From Falsiroseomonas sp051433195 (GTDB lineage Bacteria > Pseudomonadota > Alphaproteobacteria > Acetobacterales > Acetobacteraceae): 64,000 bases of DNA. The DNA lies in contig NZ_JBHMFT010000002.1 of NCBI RefSeq assembly GCF_051433195.1, forward strand, positions 186,001 through 250,000. Direction: 5' to 3'. The translations under genes were made by a program, and so were the position numbers. This document shows positions 1 to 8,419 of this stretch, one piece after another; position 1 is the first letter of the stretch, and each line of letters starts with the position of its first letter. The notes under the pieces are model-generated. The model saw nothing but the letters and a program-made list of their open reading frames with translations. It had not been told where the DNA came from and did not search any database.

Positions 1-643
1 GCGGCAGCGCCGCCTTGGTGATCCAGAACATCGCATAGGCGTTGGTGCGGAAGGTGGCGTCGAACTGCTCCGTGCTGATGTCGAGGATGCTGCGCTGCGC
101 CGATTGCCGCGCGGCGTTGTTCACCAGGATGTCGAGGCCGCCCAGCTCGTGCCGGGCATCATCCACGAGGCGTTCGCAGAATCCCTCGTCGCGGATGTCG
201 CCCGGCAGGGCCACGGCCTTGCGGCCGGCGTCGCGGATCAGCGCCATCACCTCCCGCGCGTCTTCCTCCTCGGCCGGCAGGTAGTTGATGGCGACGTCGG
301 CACCCTCCCGCGCATAGGCGATGGCGGCGGCGCGGCCGATGCCGGAATCGCCGCCGGTCAGCAGCGCCTTGCGGCCGGTGAGGCGGCCGGAGCCGCGGAT
401 GCTGGTCTCGCCATGGTCCGGGCGCGGCTGCATCCGCGCGGCCAGGCCCGGCCATTCCTGTTCCTGCCGCGGGAAGGGCGGCTTCGGGAATTTCTCCCGC
501 GGGTCGGTGAGGATGGGCTGCTGGCTGGCGGCCGGCGCGGGCTGCGCGCCGGCCGGCATCGCCCCCATCAGCACCGGCGCCGCCGCCAGGCCGCTGCCCA
601 GCACGAGGCGTCGGGAGGTGGCGGATGTCTCGTCGTCCGTCAT
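1..643 (-). CDS. SDR family oxidoreductase with Tat-like leader (3' end outside window)
   Basis: The reading frame starts at the ATG at 643 and runs off the left edge, so the C-terminus is missing. The N-terminus (MTDDETSATSRRLVLGSG) has a twin-arginine-like RR followed by a hydrophobic stretch ending in a GAQ-type cleavage site, then a proline-rich linker and a Rossmann core. The glycine motif reads TGGDSGIGRA and is followed by NNAARQ (the NNAG-like motif) at about residue 175. This is the layout of YghA-type short-chain dehydrogenases, which carry an N-terminal extension of about 45 residues. The substrate cannot be inferred; the catalytic Tyr-Lys pair lies beyond the edge. Divergent from the DUF3008 gene. 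Confidence 0.8.
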   Translation of the reverse strand, partial: MTDDETSATSRRLVLGSGLAAAPVLMGAMPAGAQPAPAASQQPILTDPREKFPKPPFPRQEQEWPGLAARMQPRPDHGETSIRGSGRLTGRKALLTGGDSGIGRAAAIAYAREGADVAINYLPAEEEDAREVMALIRDAGRKAVALPGDIRDEGFCERLVDDARHELGGLDILVNNAARQSAQRSILDISTEQFDATFRTNAYAMFWITKAALP

Positions 644-768
644 CGGCGCTGGCTCCTGCTGGCCGTGTGCCTGCGCCAAAGCCTGCGGCGCGCGTGGGTT
701 ACATCCGAGGCCGAGACGGATGCGCCGTCCCTGCGTTGCAGCGGCAGCCAAGGCCCGGGGAGGATGAC

Positions 769-957
769 GTGCCGGCGAAATCGCAGAAGCAGCAGAAGGC
801 GGCGGGCGCGGCACTGGCCGCGAAGCGCGGGGATACGCCGAAAGCCAGCCTGAAGGGGGCCTCGAAAAGCATGGCCAAGTCGATGACGGAGAAGGAGCTG
901 CACGACCTGGCTGCGGCGCCGCGCCGGAGCCTGCCGGAGCGTGACAAGAAGGATTGA
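769..957 (+). CDS. DUF3008 small basic protein
   Basis: A 62-residue lysine/alanine-rich protein beginning MPAKSQKQQKAAGAA. It matches the short DUF3008 family by its repeated KAAG and KGASKSM motifs and its charged tail. The GTG at 769 is chosen because it sits 5 bases after a GGGGAGG ribosome site (757-763) and gives the family's usual MPAKS start; the frame stays open further upstream but looks non-coding there. The function of the family is unknown. It is probably a small cytosolic, nucleic-acid-friendly stress protein, but that is only inference from composition. Confidence 0.75.
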   Translation: MPAKSQKQQKAAGAALAAKRGDTPKASLKGASKSMAKSMTEKELHDLAAAPRRSLPERDKKD

Positions 958-1046
958 ACGCAGGACGCGGAACGATGCCGCACATGCTGCATCCCGCGCG
1001 GCTTCGGGTCGTTGTCGCCGTACGGACATGGGCGGGAGTCCACGCG

Positions 1047-1265
1047 ATGGCTGGCGACGCATCCGGCGACCCGATGCCGATCCTTGGCAGCGACGGCACG
1101 CTCGTCGGGATCCTGGACCGGCTGGAGGGCGACCGCATCCGGCTGCGATCGTCGCCGCGCGGCATCAGCCTGCCGGTGACGGCGATCGCCTCCGTCTCCG
1201 CGGCCGGGCTGCGGCTGAACATCCCGGCGGATCGCGCCCGGGCGCTGGCGGCACGGGACGGCTGA
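1047..1265 (+). CDS. DUF2171-like small protein
   Basis: A 72-residue protein with the pattern GSDGTLVGILDRLEGDRI in its first half. This resembles the PRC-barrel-like DUF2171 family (a short beta-rich fold reading 'D-G-x-x-V-G-x-V-D-x-x-E-G-D-x-I'). The start at 1047 is preceded by GGGAG at 1033-1037; longer starts within the frame would add residues unlike the family. It lies 89 bases downstream of the DUF3008 gene on the same strand, so the two may be co-transcribed. No function is assigned. Confidence 0.55.
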   Translation: MAGDASGDPMPILGSDGTLVGILDRLEGDRIRLRSSPRGISLPVTAIASVSAAGLRLNIPADRARALAARDG

Positions 1266-1333
1266 GCGCCGCCGCCATTGCCCCACCTGCGGCCGCGGGC
1301 GATGCTGGCGCGACCTGGGGAAGGACACCGAAG

Positions 1334-2137
1334 ATGGATCACGCGGCCCCGCGCTACCACACCGACTGGCCCTCCGTCCGGGACGAGGTGAGCGCAGTTG
1401 AGTGGCAGGCGCGCCTGGACCTGGCAGCCTGCTACCGGCTGATGGACGCCTATGCGATGACGGACCTGATCTACAACCACATCACGCTGCGCATCCCCGG
1501 CACCGACCACCTGCTGATCAACCTGTACGGGCTGCTGTACCGGGAGATCACCGCGACCTCGCTGGTGAAGATCGACGTCGAGGGCAACATCCTGTGGAAG
1601 CCCGACACCGACTACGGCATCAACAAATCCGGCTACGTGATCCATGGCGCCATCCACAAGGCGCGGCCGGACGTGGCGGCGGTGATCCACACCCACACCC
1701 GCGCCGGCATGGCGGTGGCCGCGATGAAGTGCGGCCTGCTGCCGATGAGCCAGACCTCCATCCGCTTCGTCGGCCACCTCGGCTACCACGACTACGAAGG
1801 CCCGGCGGTGGACCTGTCCGAACGTGAGCGCATCGTCGCCGACCTCGGCGCGCATGATGCGCTGGTGTTCCGCAATCATGGGCTGCTGACCTGCGGCGCG
1901 ACGCTGCCGCAGGCCTTCAACACCATGTACCAGCTGGAGATGTCCTGCCGCGCGCAGGTGGATGCGATGGCGGCGCGCACCGAGCTGACCATGCCGGGCG
2001 AGGAGATCCTCTCCAAGACCGCGCATCTGTACCAGCCGGGCGCGCGGCGGCCCTATGGCGTGCTGGAATGGCACGCCATGCTGCGGCAGCTGGAAGCCGA
2101 CCAGAAGAACTCCGGCTTCCCGCCCTACTGGGATTGA
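1334..2137 (+). CDS. Class II aldolase/adducin family protein
   Basis: A 267-residue protein covering the whole class II aldolase/adducin fold. The zinc-site histidines appear in VIHTHTRAG (about residue 115) and in the downstream FRNHGLLTCG motif (about residue 178), as in fuculose-phosphate aldolase relatives. The N-terminal LAACYRLMDAYAMTDLIYNH helix is typical of the bacterial adducin-like branch, whose members are often annotated only as aldolase-like. The ATG at 1334 follows GGGGAAGG at a normal distance. It converges with the binding-protein operon on the opposite strand, 10 bases away, so it is not part of that operon. A soluble cytosolic metal-dependent enzyme of unknown substrate. 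Confidence 0.85.
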   Translation: MDHAAPRYHTDWPSVRDEVSAVEWQARLDLAACYRLMDAYAMTDLIYNHITLRIPGTDHLLINLYGLLYREITATSLVKIDVEGNILWKPDTDYGINKSGYVIHGAIHKARPDVAAVIHTHTRAGMAVAAMKCGLLPMSQTSIRFVGHLGYHDYEGPAVDLSERERIVADLGAHDALVFRNHGLLTCGATLPQAFNTMYQLEMSCRAQVDAMAARTELTMPGEEILSKTAHLYQPGARRPYGVLEWHAMLRQLEADQKNSGFPPYWD

Positions 2138-2147
2138 CGCGACCGCG

Positions 2148-3740
2148 TCAGCGCGCCGGCTTCTCGATGTTCCAGATCACCGGGAAGCCGAAATCGATGA
2201 CCCCGCGCAGTTCGGAGCGCCACACGGCAGGGCTGCGGAACTGCCCGGCGATCGGGAAGGTCGCCGCCGCGTAGGACAGCTTCTGCAACTGGCCGGCCAG
2301 CTCGCGCCGCTTGGCCGGGTCGCTCTCCGCCTCGAACTGCTGGATCACCGGCGTCATCGCCGCGTCGCAGTAGCCCCAGGGCTGGTTGTCCGTGCAGTTG
2401 AAGCCGACGCCCATGTTGGACAGCGGGTTCGCCAGGTCGAAGCCGGTATAGACCACCGGCACGATGTTCCAGCCGCCCTGGTCCAGCGGCTGCCGCTGCA
2501 CCCAGCGCTGCGCGATGCTGGCCCAGTCGCTGGCCTGCACATCCAGGTTGAAGCCGGCGCGCTTCAGCCGGTCGATCATCACCAGGCCGTAAGGGTTCAG
2601 CAGCGGGCTGTCCGCCGGGTGCAGCAGCACGACGCGCTGGTTGGTGTAGCCGGCCTGCTGCAACAAGGCCTTGGCCCGGTCGAGGCTCGGCTGCGCCACC
2701 TCCTCCGCGCCCACCGTGCTGCTGTAGGGCGCGCCGCACATGAACAGGGACGCGCAATCGGGCTGGCCCAGGCCCTCGCCGAAGCCGGCGCCGGCCAGCA
2801 CCTCCCGCCGGTCCAGCGCCTGCTGCACGGCGCGGCGCACCAGCACGTTGTCGAAGGGCGGCAGGTAGTGGTTCAGGCTGGCGCAGTACATCAGCTCCGC
2901 CTGGCCGCCGGCCTGGGCGATGGTCATCTGCCGGTTGGTGCGCAGGCGCGGCAGGTAGTCCACCGGCGCGTATTCCAGGTAGTCCACCTCCCCGGTCTGC
3001 AACGCCGCGACGCGCAGGCCGGGGTCGGACATCGTCGCCATCTCGACGCGATCGAGCTTCGCGACCTTGCCGCCGGCCAGGCCGTCCGGCGCCTCGTCGC
3101 GCGGCACGTAGCGGGCATTGCGGCGGAAGCTGGCCCGCTCCCCGGGCACCCAGGCGGCACGGTCGAAGGTGAAGGGGCCGCTGCCCATGATCTCCGGCAC
3201 CTGCTGCGAGGGCGGCGTGGCGGTGGCGATGCGGGCGGGCATGATGAAGGGTACGTGGACGGAGGGCTTGCCCAGCGCCTCCAGCACCCCGCCGAACGGT
3301 TTTGCCAACTTCAGCACGAACTGGCGCTGATCCGTCGCCGCCAGGCTTTCCGTCGCCGCCATCAGGCGCCGTCCGATCGAATCACGGCCGCCCCAGCGCT
3401 TCAGGGAGGCGACGCAATCCTCCGCCGTCACCGGGCTGCCATCGTGGAAGGCGAGGCCCGGGCGCAGCGCGAAGGTCCAGGTCAGCCGGTCCGCGCTGGT
3501 CTCCCAACCCTGCAGCATCTGCGGCTTGTAATCGCCCTTGCTGTCCATCGAGACCAGCGTGTCGAAGACGAGGTAGGCAAAATTGCGCGTGACGAAGGAG
3601 GGGCTGGAGATCGGGTCGAGGTTCTGCAACCCGACATTGACGATGAAGCGGAACGGCGCCGCCTGCGCCCGTGCCGCCCCGCCGCTGCCGAGGATGGTGA
3701 TGCCGGCACCCGCCAGCGCCTGTCGCCTGGTGATCTGCAT
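2148..3740 (-). CDS. ABC transporter substrate-binding protein, family 5 (oligopeptide-type)
   Basis: A 530-residue periplasmic solute-binding protein of the DppA/OppA class. The N-terminus (MQITRRQALAGAGITILGSG) carries a twin-arginine motif, a hydrophobic core and an ARAQ-type cleavage site. Family signatures include GWETSADRLTWTFALRPGL (about 80-98) and FHDGSPVTAEDC. The ATG at 3740 is preferred over an upstream TTG (3764) because AGAAGG lies at a fitting distance before it and the Tat signal then starts at residue 1. It is the last gene of a minus-strand operon with a deacetylase and two SDRs. No permease or ATPase genes lie nearby, so the transporter partners must be elsewhere. Confidence 0.9.
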   Translation of the reverse strand: MQITRRQALAGAGITILGSGGAARAQAAPFRFIVNVGLQNLDPISSPSFVTRNFAYLVFDTLVSMDSKGDYKPQMLQGWETSADRLTWTFALRPGLAFHDGSPVTAEDCVASLKRWGGRDSIGRRLMAATESLAATDQRQFVLKLAKPFGGVLEALGKPSVHVPFIMPARIATATPPSQQVPEIMGSGPFTFDRAAWVPGERASFRRNARYVPRDEAPDGLAGGKVAKLDRVEMATMSDPGLRVAALQTGEVDYLEYAPVDYLPRLRTNRQMTIAQAGGQAELMYCASLNHYLPPFDNVLVRRAVQQALDRREVLAGAGFGEGLGQPDCASLFMCGAPYSSTVGAEEVAQPSLDRAKALLQQAGYTNQRVVLLHPADSPLLNPYGLVMIDRLKRAGFNLDVQASDWASIAQRWVQRQPLDQGGWNIVPVVYTGFDLANPLSNMGVGFNCTDNQPWGYCDAAMTPVIQQFEAESDPAKRRELAGQLQKLSYAAATFPIAGQFRSPAVWRSELRGVIDFGFPVIWNIEKPAR

Positions 3741-3760
3741 GTTCGTCGTGTCCTTCTGCG

Positions 3761-4585
3761 TCAACGGGTTTCTTGCGCGGCCCAGGCCTCGGCGATCTCG
3801 GAGCAGGTGGCGAACCAGACGCCCTCGAAGCCGCGGATGAAGGCGATCATCTCGCGCAGCAGCGCGATGCGGCTGGGGCGGCCGGAAAGCTGCGGGTGCA
3901 TCACCAGGTTGTAGAAGCCGCCCCAGCGATGAATTTCACGAAATTCCTCCTGCCAGACCTCGCGGATGTGGCTGTTGGTCATGATCGGGCGCGGCGTCTT
4001 CACGCTGAACAGCATGAAGGGCGCATCGTCCAGCGACCAGTGATAGGGCAGTTCCACCAATTGCCGCCCGCCATCCGGATGCGGCAGCCGGTACGGGTTC
4101 ACGTCGCCCATCATCGAGCTGTCGTACAGGAAGCCGTGCCTGTCGAGCTGCCGCACCAGCTCGTCCGTCGTCTCCCCGGCCGGCGAACGATAGCCCTTCG
4201 GCACCACGCCGAGCACGCGCTTCAGGCTGTCGAGGCCACGCTCCATCTCCTCGATATCCTTCTCGGGCGCGTCCGGGTCGGGCCAGGCGTGGGAGTAGCT
4301 GTGGTGCCCGATCTCGTGGCCCTGGCGCAAAATCATCTCTGCGCGGTCGGTGTGGTGTTCCACGGTCCAGCCGGGGATGAAGAAGGTGCCCTTCACGCCG
4401 GCCTCGCCCAGCGTCTCCAGGATCTTCGGCACGCCGACCCTGGCGCCGTAGACGCCCTGGCTCAGCGTGCCGGGGCGGCGTGCGTTCGACGGGTCGCGGG
4501 ACAGCCACAGCGTCTCCGCATCGAAGTCGAAGGTCAGCGCCACGGCGCAGCGCGCCCCGTTCGGCCATTTCACCCGCATGTCCAT
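3761..4585 (-). CDS. Polysaccharide deacetylase family protein
   Basis: A 274-residue NodB-fold hydrolase. The metal-binding Asp pair is in LTFDFDAETLW (about residue 18) and the His pair in GHEIGHHSYSHAW (about 88-100). The YRSPAGE motif (about 132) and a C-terminal LVMHPQLSGR complete the active site. The spacing fits the PuuE/HpPgdA-like branch, which includes allantoinase-type and cyclic-imide-type hydrolases rather than true chitin deacetylases. The ATG at 4585 is preceded by AGGAGG at 7 bases; an upstream TTG is less likely. The operon context with SDRs and an oligopeptide-type binding protein suggests catabolism of a small imported compound. Confidence 0.85.
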   Translation of the reverse strand: MDMRVKWPNGARCAVALTFDFDAETLWLSRDPSNARRPGTLSQGVYGARVGVPKILETLGEAGVKGTFFIPGWTVEHHTDRAEMILRQGHEIGHHSYSHAWPDPDAPEKDIEEMERGLDSLKRVLGVVPKGYRSPAGETTDELVRQLDRHGFLYDSSMMGDVNPYRLPHPDGGRQLVELPYHWSLDDAPFMLFSVKTPRPIMTNSHIREVWQEEFREIHRWGGFYNLVMHPQLSGRPSRIALLREMIAFIRGFEGVWFATCSEIAEAWAAQETR

Positions 4586-4600
4586 CGGCAATCCTCCTGC

Positions 4601-5368
4601 TCAGTCATCCTCGCGCGGTGCGTGGCGCGCGGAAAGCCAGCCGCCATCGACGGCGAGCACCTGGCCCGTCACGAAGGAGGCATCCGCCGAAGCCAGGAAG
4701 GCGACGACGGCGGCCACTTCGTCGGGCGTCCCGGCACGGCGCAAGGGTGCCGCCTGGACCATGCCGCGCCGGTACCAGTCGTCGCGCAGGAAGCCCTCGG
4801 TCATGGCGGTGGCGATGACGCCAGGCGCCACGGCGTTGACGCGGATGCCCTGCGGGCCAAGCTCCGCCGCCAGCGTCCGCGTGAACTGCGCGACGCCCGC
4901 CTTCGCCACCGCATAGCCCGTGGTGCCCGGCTGCCCGGCGATGCCGAAGACGGAGGCGACGTTGACGATGCAGCCGCCCGGCCGTGGCAGCAGCGGCAGC
5001 ACCTCGCGCGTCACCCGCAGCACGGCGCCGAGGTTCACATCCAGCAGCCGCGCCAGCAGCGCGTCATCGGACTGCGCCAGGGGGCGGGAGCCGCCGATGC
5101 CGGCATTGTTCACCAGCAGGTCGATGCGGCCAGGTGCCGCGGCCGCGATGCGCGCGCCCGCGCCGGCCTCCGCCACGTCCAGCACCAGCGCTGCGGCCCC
5201 GAGCGCCGCGGCCGTTTCCGTCACCGCCGCGTCGCGATCGACCAGCAGCACCGAAGCACCCTCCGCCCGCAGCCGCGCCGCGATCGCCGCGCCGATGCCG
5301 CGTGCGGCGCCCGTCACCACGGCGAAGCGGCCAGGGAAGCGTCCGGTCTCAGGCAAGCCGGCCCCCAT
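4601..5368 (-). CDS. SDR family NAD(P)-dependent oxidoreductase
   Basis: A 255-residue classical short-chain dehydrogenase. It shows the TGAARGIG cofactor motif (about 19-26), NNAGIGG (about 86), the catalytic Ser region NVASVFG, the YAVAK Tyr-Lys pair, and a C-terminal VTGQVLAVDGGW. The Asp following the second strand (VDRD) favours NAD(H). Its start overlaps the end of the preceding SDR gene by 20 bases, indicating translational coupling. With its neighbour it could carry out two successive oxidations in the same pathway; the substrate is unknown. Confidence 0.9.
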   Translation of the reverse strand: MGAGLPETGRFPGRFAVVTGAARGIGAAIAARLRAEGASVLLVDRDAAVTETAAALGAAALVLDVAEAGAGARIAAAAPGRIDLLVNNAGIGGSRPLAQSDDALLARLLDVNLGAVLRVTREVLPLLPRPGGCIVNVASVFGIAGQPGTTGYAVAKAGVAQFTRTLAAELGPQGIRVNAVAPGVIATAMTEGFLRDDWYRRGMVQAAPLRRAGTPDEVAAVVAFLASADASFVTGQVLAVDGGWLSARHAPREDD

Positions 5369-6104
5369 CGATGGGCAGCGCCGTGCCGTTGATGTAGCCG
5401 GCCGCGTCGCTCAGCAGGAACAGCACCGCCGCCGTCACCTCCGGCACCTCCCCGAACCGTCCGGAGGGATTGCGGGCGCGGAAGGTGGCTTCCACCGACG
5501 CGGCGCGGTCGCCAAGTGCCGAAAAGACGCCGCGCAGCATCGGCGTCTCGATCTGGCCGGGGCAGACGGCGTTGGCGCGGATGCCCTGCGCGGCGTGGCT
5601 GGCGGCGACGCTGCGGGTCATCAGCACCACCGCGCCCTTGCTGGCGGAATAGGCGGGGAACACCGCATTGCCGACCAGCCCGGCGCCGGAGGCCACCGTC
5701 ACCACCGCGCCGCCGCCGGCCGCGATCATGCGTGGCAGCGCGGCCTTCAGTGCCAGCCAGGTGCCCTTCACATTCACCGCGAAGACCCGGTCCCAATCGG
5801 CTTCGGCAACCTGCGCCAGCGGCAGGATCGGCCCGAGCATCCCGGCGGCGGTGACCAGCAGCGTCACCGGCCCCAGCGCATCCAGCGCCGCCGCCGCGCG
5901 GTCCATGTCGGCGGCCTGCGAGACATCGCCGGCGACCGCCACCGCGCCGGCACAACGGCCTTGCGTCTCGGCCAGCCCGGCCGCGTCGCGGTCGAACAGC
6001 ACCAGCCGCGCACCCTCCGCCGCCAGCGCCAGCGCCGCGTCACGGCCGAGACCGGAGGCGGCGCCGGTGACCAGCCCGATGCGGCCTTCGAAACGATGGG
6101 ACAT
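5349..6104 (-). CDS. SDR family oxidoreductase
   Basis: A 251-residue short-chain dehydrogenase and the first gene of the minus-strand operon. Motifs seen are TGAASGLGRD, a VTAAGMLG in place of the usual NNAG, VASGAGLVG, the catalytic YSASK, and a final INGTALPIDGG. The replacement of NNAG by TAAG is a mild deviation found in other active SDRs. The start at 6104 (MSHRFEGR) is chosen by family alignment; the frame continues upstream into likely untranslated sequence. It is divergent from the TerB-like gene with about 107 bases between, which should hold both promoters. Confidence 0.88.
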   Translation of the reverse strand: MSHRFEGRIGLVTGAASGLGRDAALALAAEGARLVLFDRDAAGLAETQGRCAGAVAVAGDVSQAADMDRAAAALDALGPVTLLVTAAGMLGPILPLAQVAEADWDRVFAVNVKGTWLALKAALPRMIAAGGGAVVTVASGAGLVGNAVFPAYSASKGAVVLMTRSVAASHAAQGIRANAVCPGQIETPMLRGVFSALGDRAASVEATFRARNPSGRFGEVPEVTAAVLFLLSDAAGYINGTALPIDGGRLA

Positions 6105-6211
6105 CCTGCCAACCCATCCGATGGAGCATGCAGCGTTCAGGTCGCGACGATGTGGGTCAAGAGGACGGATCTGCGATATCATCCGGCGTTGTGACGCCCA
6201 GGAGACGGACG

Positions 6212-6781
6212 ATGAGCCACGAATTCATGGACGACCGGCGCCGCGCCTTGGAGGAGGCGTTCTTCGCGCAGCAGACCGAGGCCTGGCGCCGCCAGCAGCG
6301 GGAGGCCGCCGAGGCGATGACGAAGCGGGAGGCGCTGGCGGCGTCCTCCGGCATCACCGATCCGGCGGTGCTCGACCGGCTGCTGGCACTCGGCCTGGAT
6401 TCCGCCAGCCTGGCGGCGCTGTCCGTCGTGCCGCTGGTGCTGGTGGCCTGGGCGGATGGCAGCCTGGATGCGAAGGAACGCGCGGCGCTGCTGAGCGCCG
6501 CGGCCGAATCCGGCGTCTCGCCGCAGGGCGCCGGTTACCAGGCGCTGACCCAATGGCTGGCCGCGCCGCCGCCGCCGGTCCTGCTGGAAACCTGGACCGA
6601 CTATGTCCGCGCCAGCGCCGCACGGCTGGACCCACAGGCGCGCGCGGCGCTGCAGGCGGAAATCCTGGGCCGGGCGCGGCGGGTGGCGATGGCGGCGGGT
6701 GGCTTCCTCGGCCTGGTCGACCCGGTCTCGCCGGCCGAATCGGCGGTGCTGGCGAAGCTGGAGGCGGCCTTCAAGGGCTGA
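6212..6781 (+). CDS. TerB-like domain protein
   Basis: A 189-residue soluble protein. A glutamine/arginine-rich N-terminal helix (about 1-45) precedes an alpha-helical domain containing VAWADGSLDAKERAAL (about 82-97). This is the acidic D-G-x-x-D-x-x-E motif of TerB/DjlA-like domains, thought to bind metal in tellurite-resistance-related proteins. The start is well supported by CAGGAGAC before the ATG at 6212. A conserved hypothetical in this bacterial group; a role in envelope or metal stress is only inferred from the domain. Confidence 0.7.
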   Translation: MSHEFMDDRRRALEEAFFAQQTEAWRRQQREAAEAMTKREALAASSGITDPAVLDRLLALGLDSASLAALSVVPLVLVAWADGSLDAKERAALLSAAAESGVSPQGAGYQALTQWLAAPPPPVLLETWTDYVRASAARLDPQARAALQAEILGRARRVAMAAGGFLGLVDPVSPAESAVLAKLEAAFKG

Positions 6782-6789
6782 TACCGCAC

Positions 6790-6812
6790 GCACGAAGGCT
6801 TCACCTTCGTGC
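6790..6812. terminator. Hairpin between convergent genes
   Basis: Perfect 9-bp stem GCACGAAGG / CCTTCGTGC with a 5-base loop, placed between the ends of the TerB-like gene and the MFS exporter. There is no clear T-run, but the sequence after it is CCTTCAC. Likely a shared bidirectional terminator. Confidence 0.5.
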
Positions 6813-6865
6813 CCTTCACACGCCGGGCGGGCCGCAGGCCGGAACCTGGTGCACCGGCTACGACC

Positions 6866-8389
6866 CTAGACGCGGCGCAGCGGCACCCGGGTGGACAGCC
6901 AGGCGCCGAACAGCACCAGCGCCGCGGCGGTGGCGAAGACGGCGCGGAACGCGCCCACCATCTCGGCCCGGAATGCCGCTTCCGCCGCGGCGTCCAGGCC
7001 GGCCAGCGCCGGCGGCCCCTGGTTCACCAGCGCCACGAACAGCCGCGTCGCGTCGCCGCCGGCCAGCGTCAGCGCGCCGAACAGCACCGCGCCCAGCAGC
7101 GCGGTGCCGGTCGCCGCGCCGAGCGATCGGGTGAACTGCACGGAGGCGGTGGCGGAGCCGAGCTGGCTGCCCCCCGCCGCCACCTGCACCGCGACCTGCA
7201 CCATGGGAAAGGACATTCCGAAGCCGGCCGAGACCAGCCCGAGCAGCGCCGCCATCGCCGGCAGCGGCAGCCAGCCGAGGCCGAGCGACACCACCGCCAG
7301 CAGCGTCGCGGAAACCGAAAGGCCGATGCCGGGCCAGCGCATCAGCAGCCCGGTCCGCGCCAGCAGCGTGCCGGAGGTGATGGCGCCGAAGCCCGCGCAG
7401 GCCGAAAGCGGCAGCAGCGCCAGCCCGGCGGCGGCCGGGGACAGGCCGCGCACGGCGGTGAAGTAGATCGGCAGGAAGGCGATGCTGCCGACGAAGGCGC
7501 CGGCGACGCAGGCCGACATCAGGTTGGCGCGCCAGACCGTCGGGTTGCCGAGCAGCCCGAGCGGCAGCAGCGGGTCCGGCGCCCGCCTCTCCCAGCGCAG
7601 CAGCAGCACCAGCGCCAGCCCGGCCAGGGCGGCCAGCCCTGCCGCGACCAGCAATGGGCCGGTGGTCAACTGCCGCGCCTGGTCGAGCGCCATCAGCGCC
7701 GGCGCGACGAAGGCGGCGAACAACAGCAGCCCCCAGCCATCGAAGCTGAAGCCCTTGGACCGGCCACGCGCCGCATCGCCGAGCCGCGTCACCGCCAGCC
7801 AGGCGGCCAGCGCCGAAAGCGGCAGTTGCAGCAGGAAGATGCTGCGCCAGCCGAACGTCTCGGTCATCACCCCGCCCAGAACGGGTCCGAGCGCGCTGGC
7901 GGTGGTGAAGACGGCGGCGATGTAGGCCTGGAAGCGCCCGCGCTCCCGCGCCGGCACCACCTCCGCGATCAGCGCGACGGAGAGCGAGATCAGGCCGCCG
8001 CCGCCGAAGCCCTGCACCACCCGCGCCGCCGCCAGCGTGGTCAGCGACCCGGCGAAGGCACACAGCGTGGCGCCCGTTGCGTAGACCGCCAGCGCCACCA
8101 GCAGCATGCGCTGCCGCCCGAAGGCATCGCCGAGCCGGCCATAGACCGGCGCCGCCACGGTGTTGGCCACCAGGTACAGCACCACGATCCAGGAAATCCG
8201 CTCCACATCCCCCAGGCTGCGGGCGATGGCGGGCAGGGCGGCGGCGACGATGGTCTGGTCCAGCGCGGCGCCGAACATGGCCAGGGCCACGGCCGGGAAG
8301 ACGCGGAAGAACAGCCGCCGCAACTCCGCCGGTGGCACCGTCGGTGCCACCCTCTGGGGCGGAGGCGACGCGGAGTCGGGAGGGGCCAT
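6866..8389 (-). CDS. MFS transporter, DHA2 (EmrB/QacA) family
   Basis: A 507-residue integral membrane protein with about 14 hydrophobic segments, the number expected of the DHA2 drug:H+ antiporter group. It has the AALDQTIVAAALP motif in helix 1 (motif D1 of DHA2 members), and the loop 2-3 motif GRLGDAFGRQRM, followed by the motif C-like GPVLGGVMTETFGWRSIF in helix 5. It is predicted to export hydrophobic toxic compounds across the inner membrane. No clear ribosome site precedes the ATG at 8389, so the exact start is less certain. Located 30 bases downstream of accA on the same strand; co-transcription is possible. Confidence 0.9.
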   Translation of the reverse strand: MAPPDSASPPPQRVAPTVPPAELRRLFFRVFPAVALAMFGAALDQTIVAAALPAIARSLGDVERISWIVVLYLVANTVAAPVYGRLGDAFGRQRMLLVALAVYATGATLCAFAGSLTTLAAARVVQGFGGGGLISLSVALIAEVVPARERGRFQAYIAAVFTTASALGPVLGGVMTETFGWRSIFLLQLPLSALAAWLAVTRLGDAARGRSKGFSFDGWGLLLFAAFVAPALMALDQARQLTTGPLLVAAGLAALAGLALVLLLRWERRAPDPLLPLGLLGNPTVWRANLMSACVAGAFVGSIAFLPIYFTAVRGLSPAAAGLALLPLSACAGFGAITSGTLLARTGLLMRWPGIGLSVSATLLAVVSLGLGWLPLPAMAALLGLVSAGFGMSFPMVQVAVQVAAGGSQLGSATASVQFTRSLGAATGTALLGAVLFGALTLAGGDATRLFVALVNQGPPALAGLDAAAEAAFRAEMVGAFRAVFATAAALVLFGAWLSTRVPLRRV

Positions 8390-8419
8390 GCGGGCGGGAT
8401 CAAACCACCCGCCGGGCGC

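Noticed and set aside
2055..3914. Long plus-strand open frame opposite the family 5 binding protein
   Set aside because: It is a high-GC antisense shadow without family features; the minus-strand frame has clear signal peptide and domain motifs.
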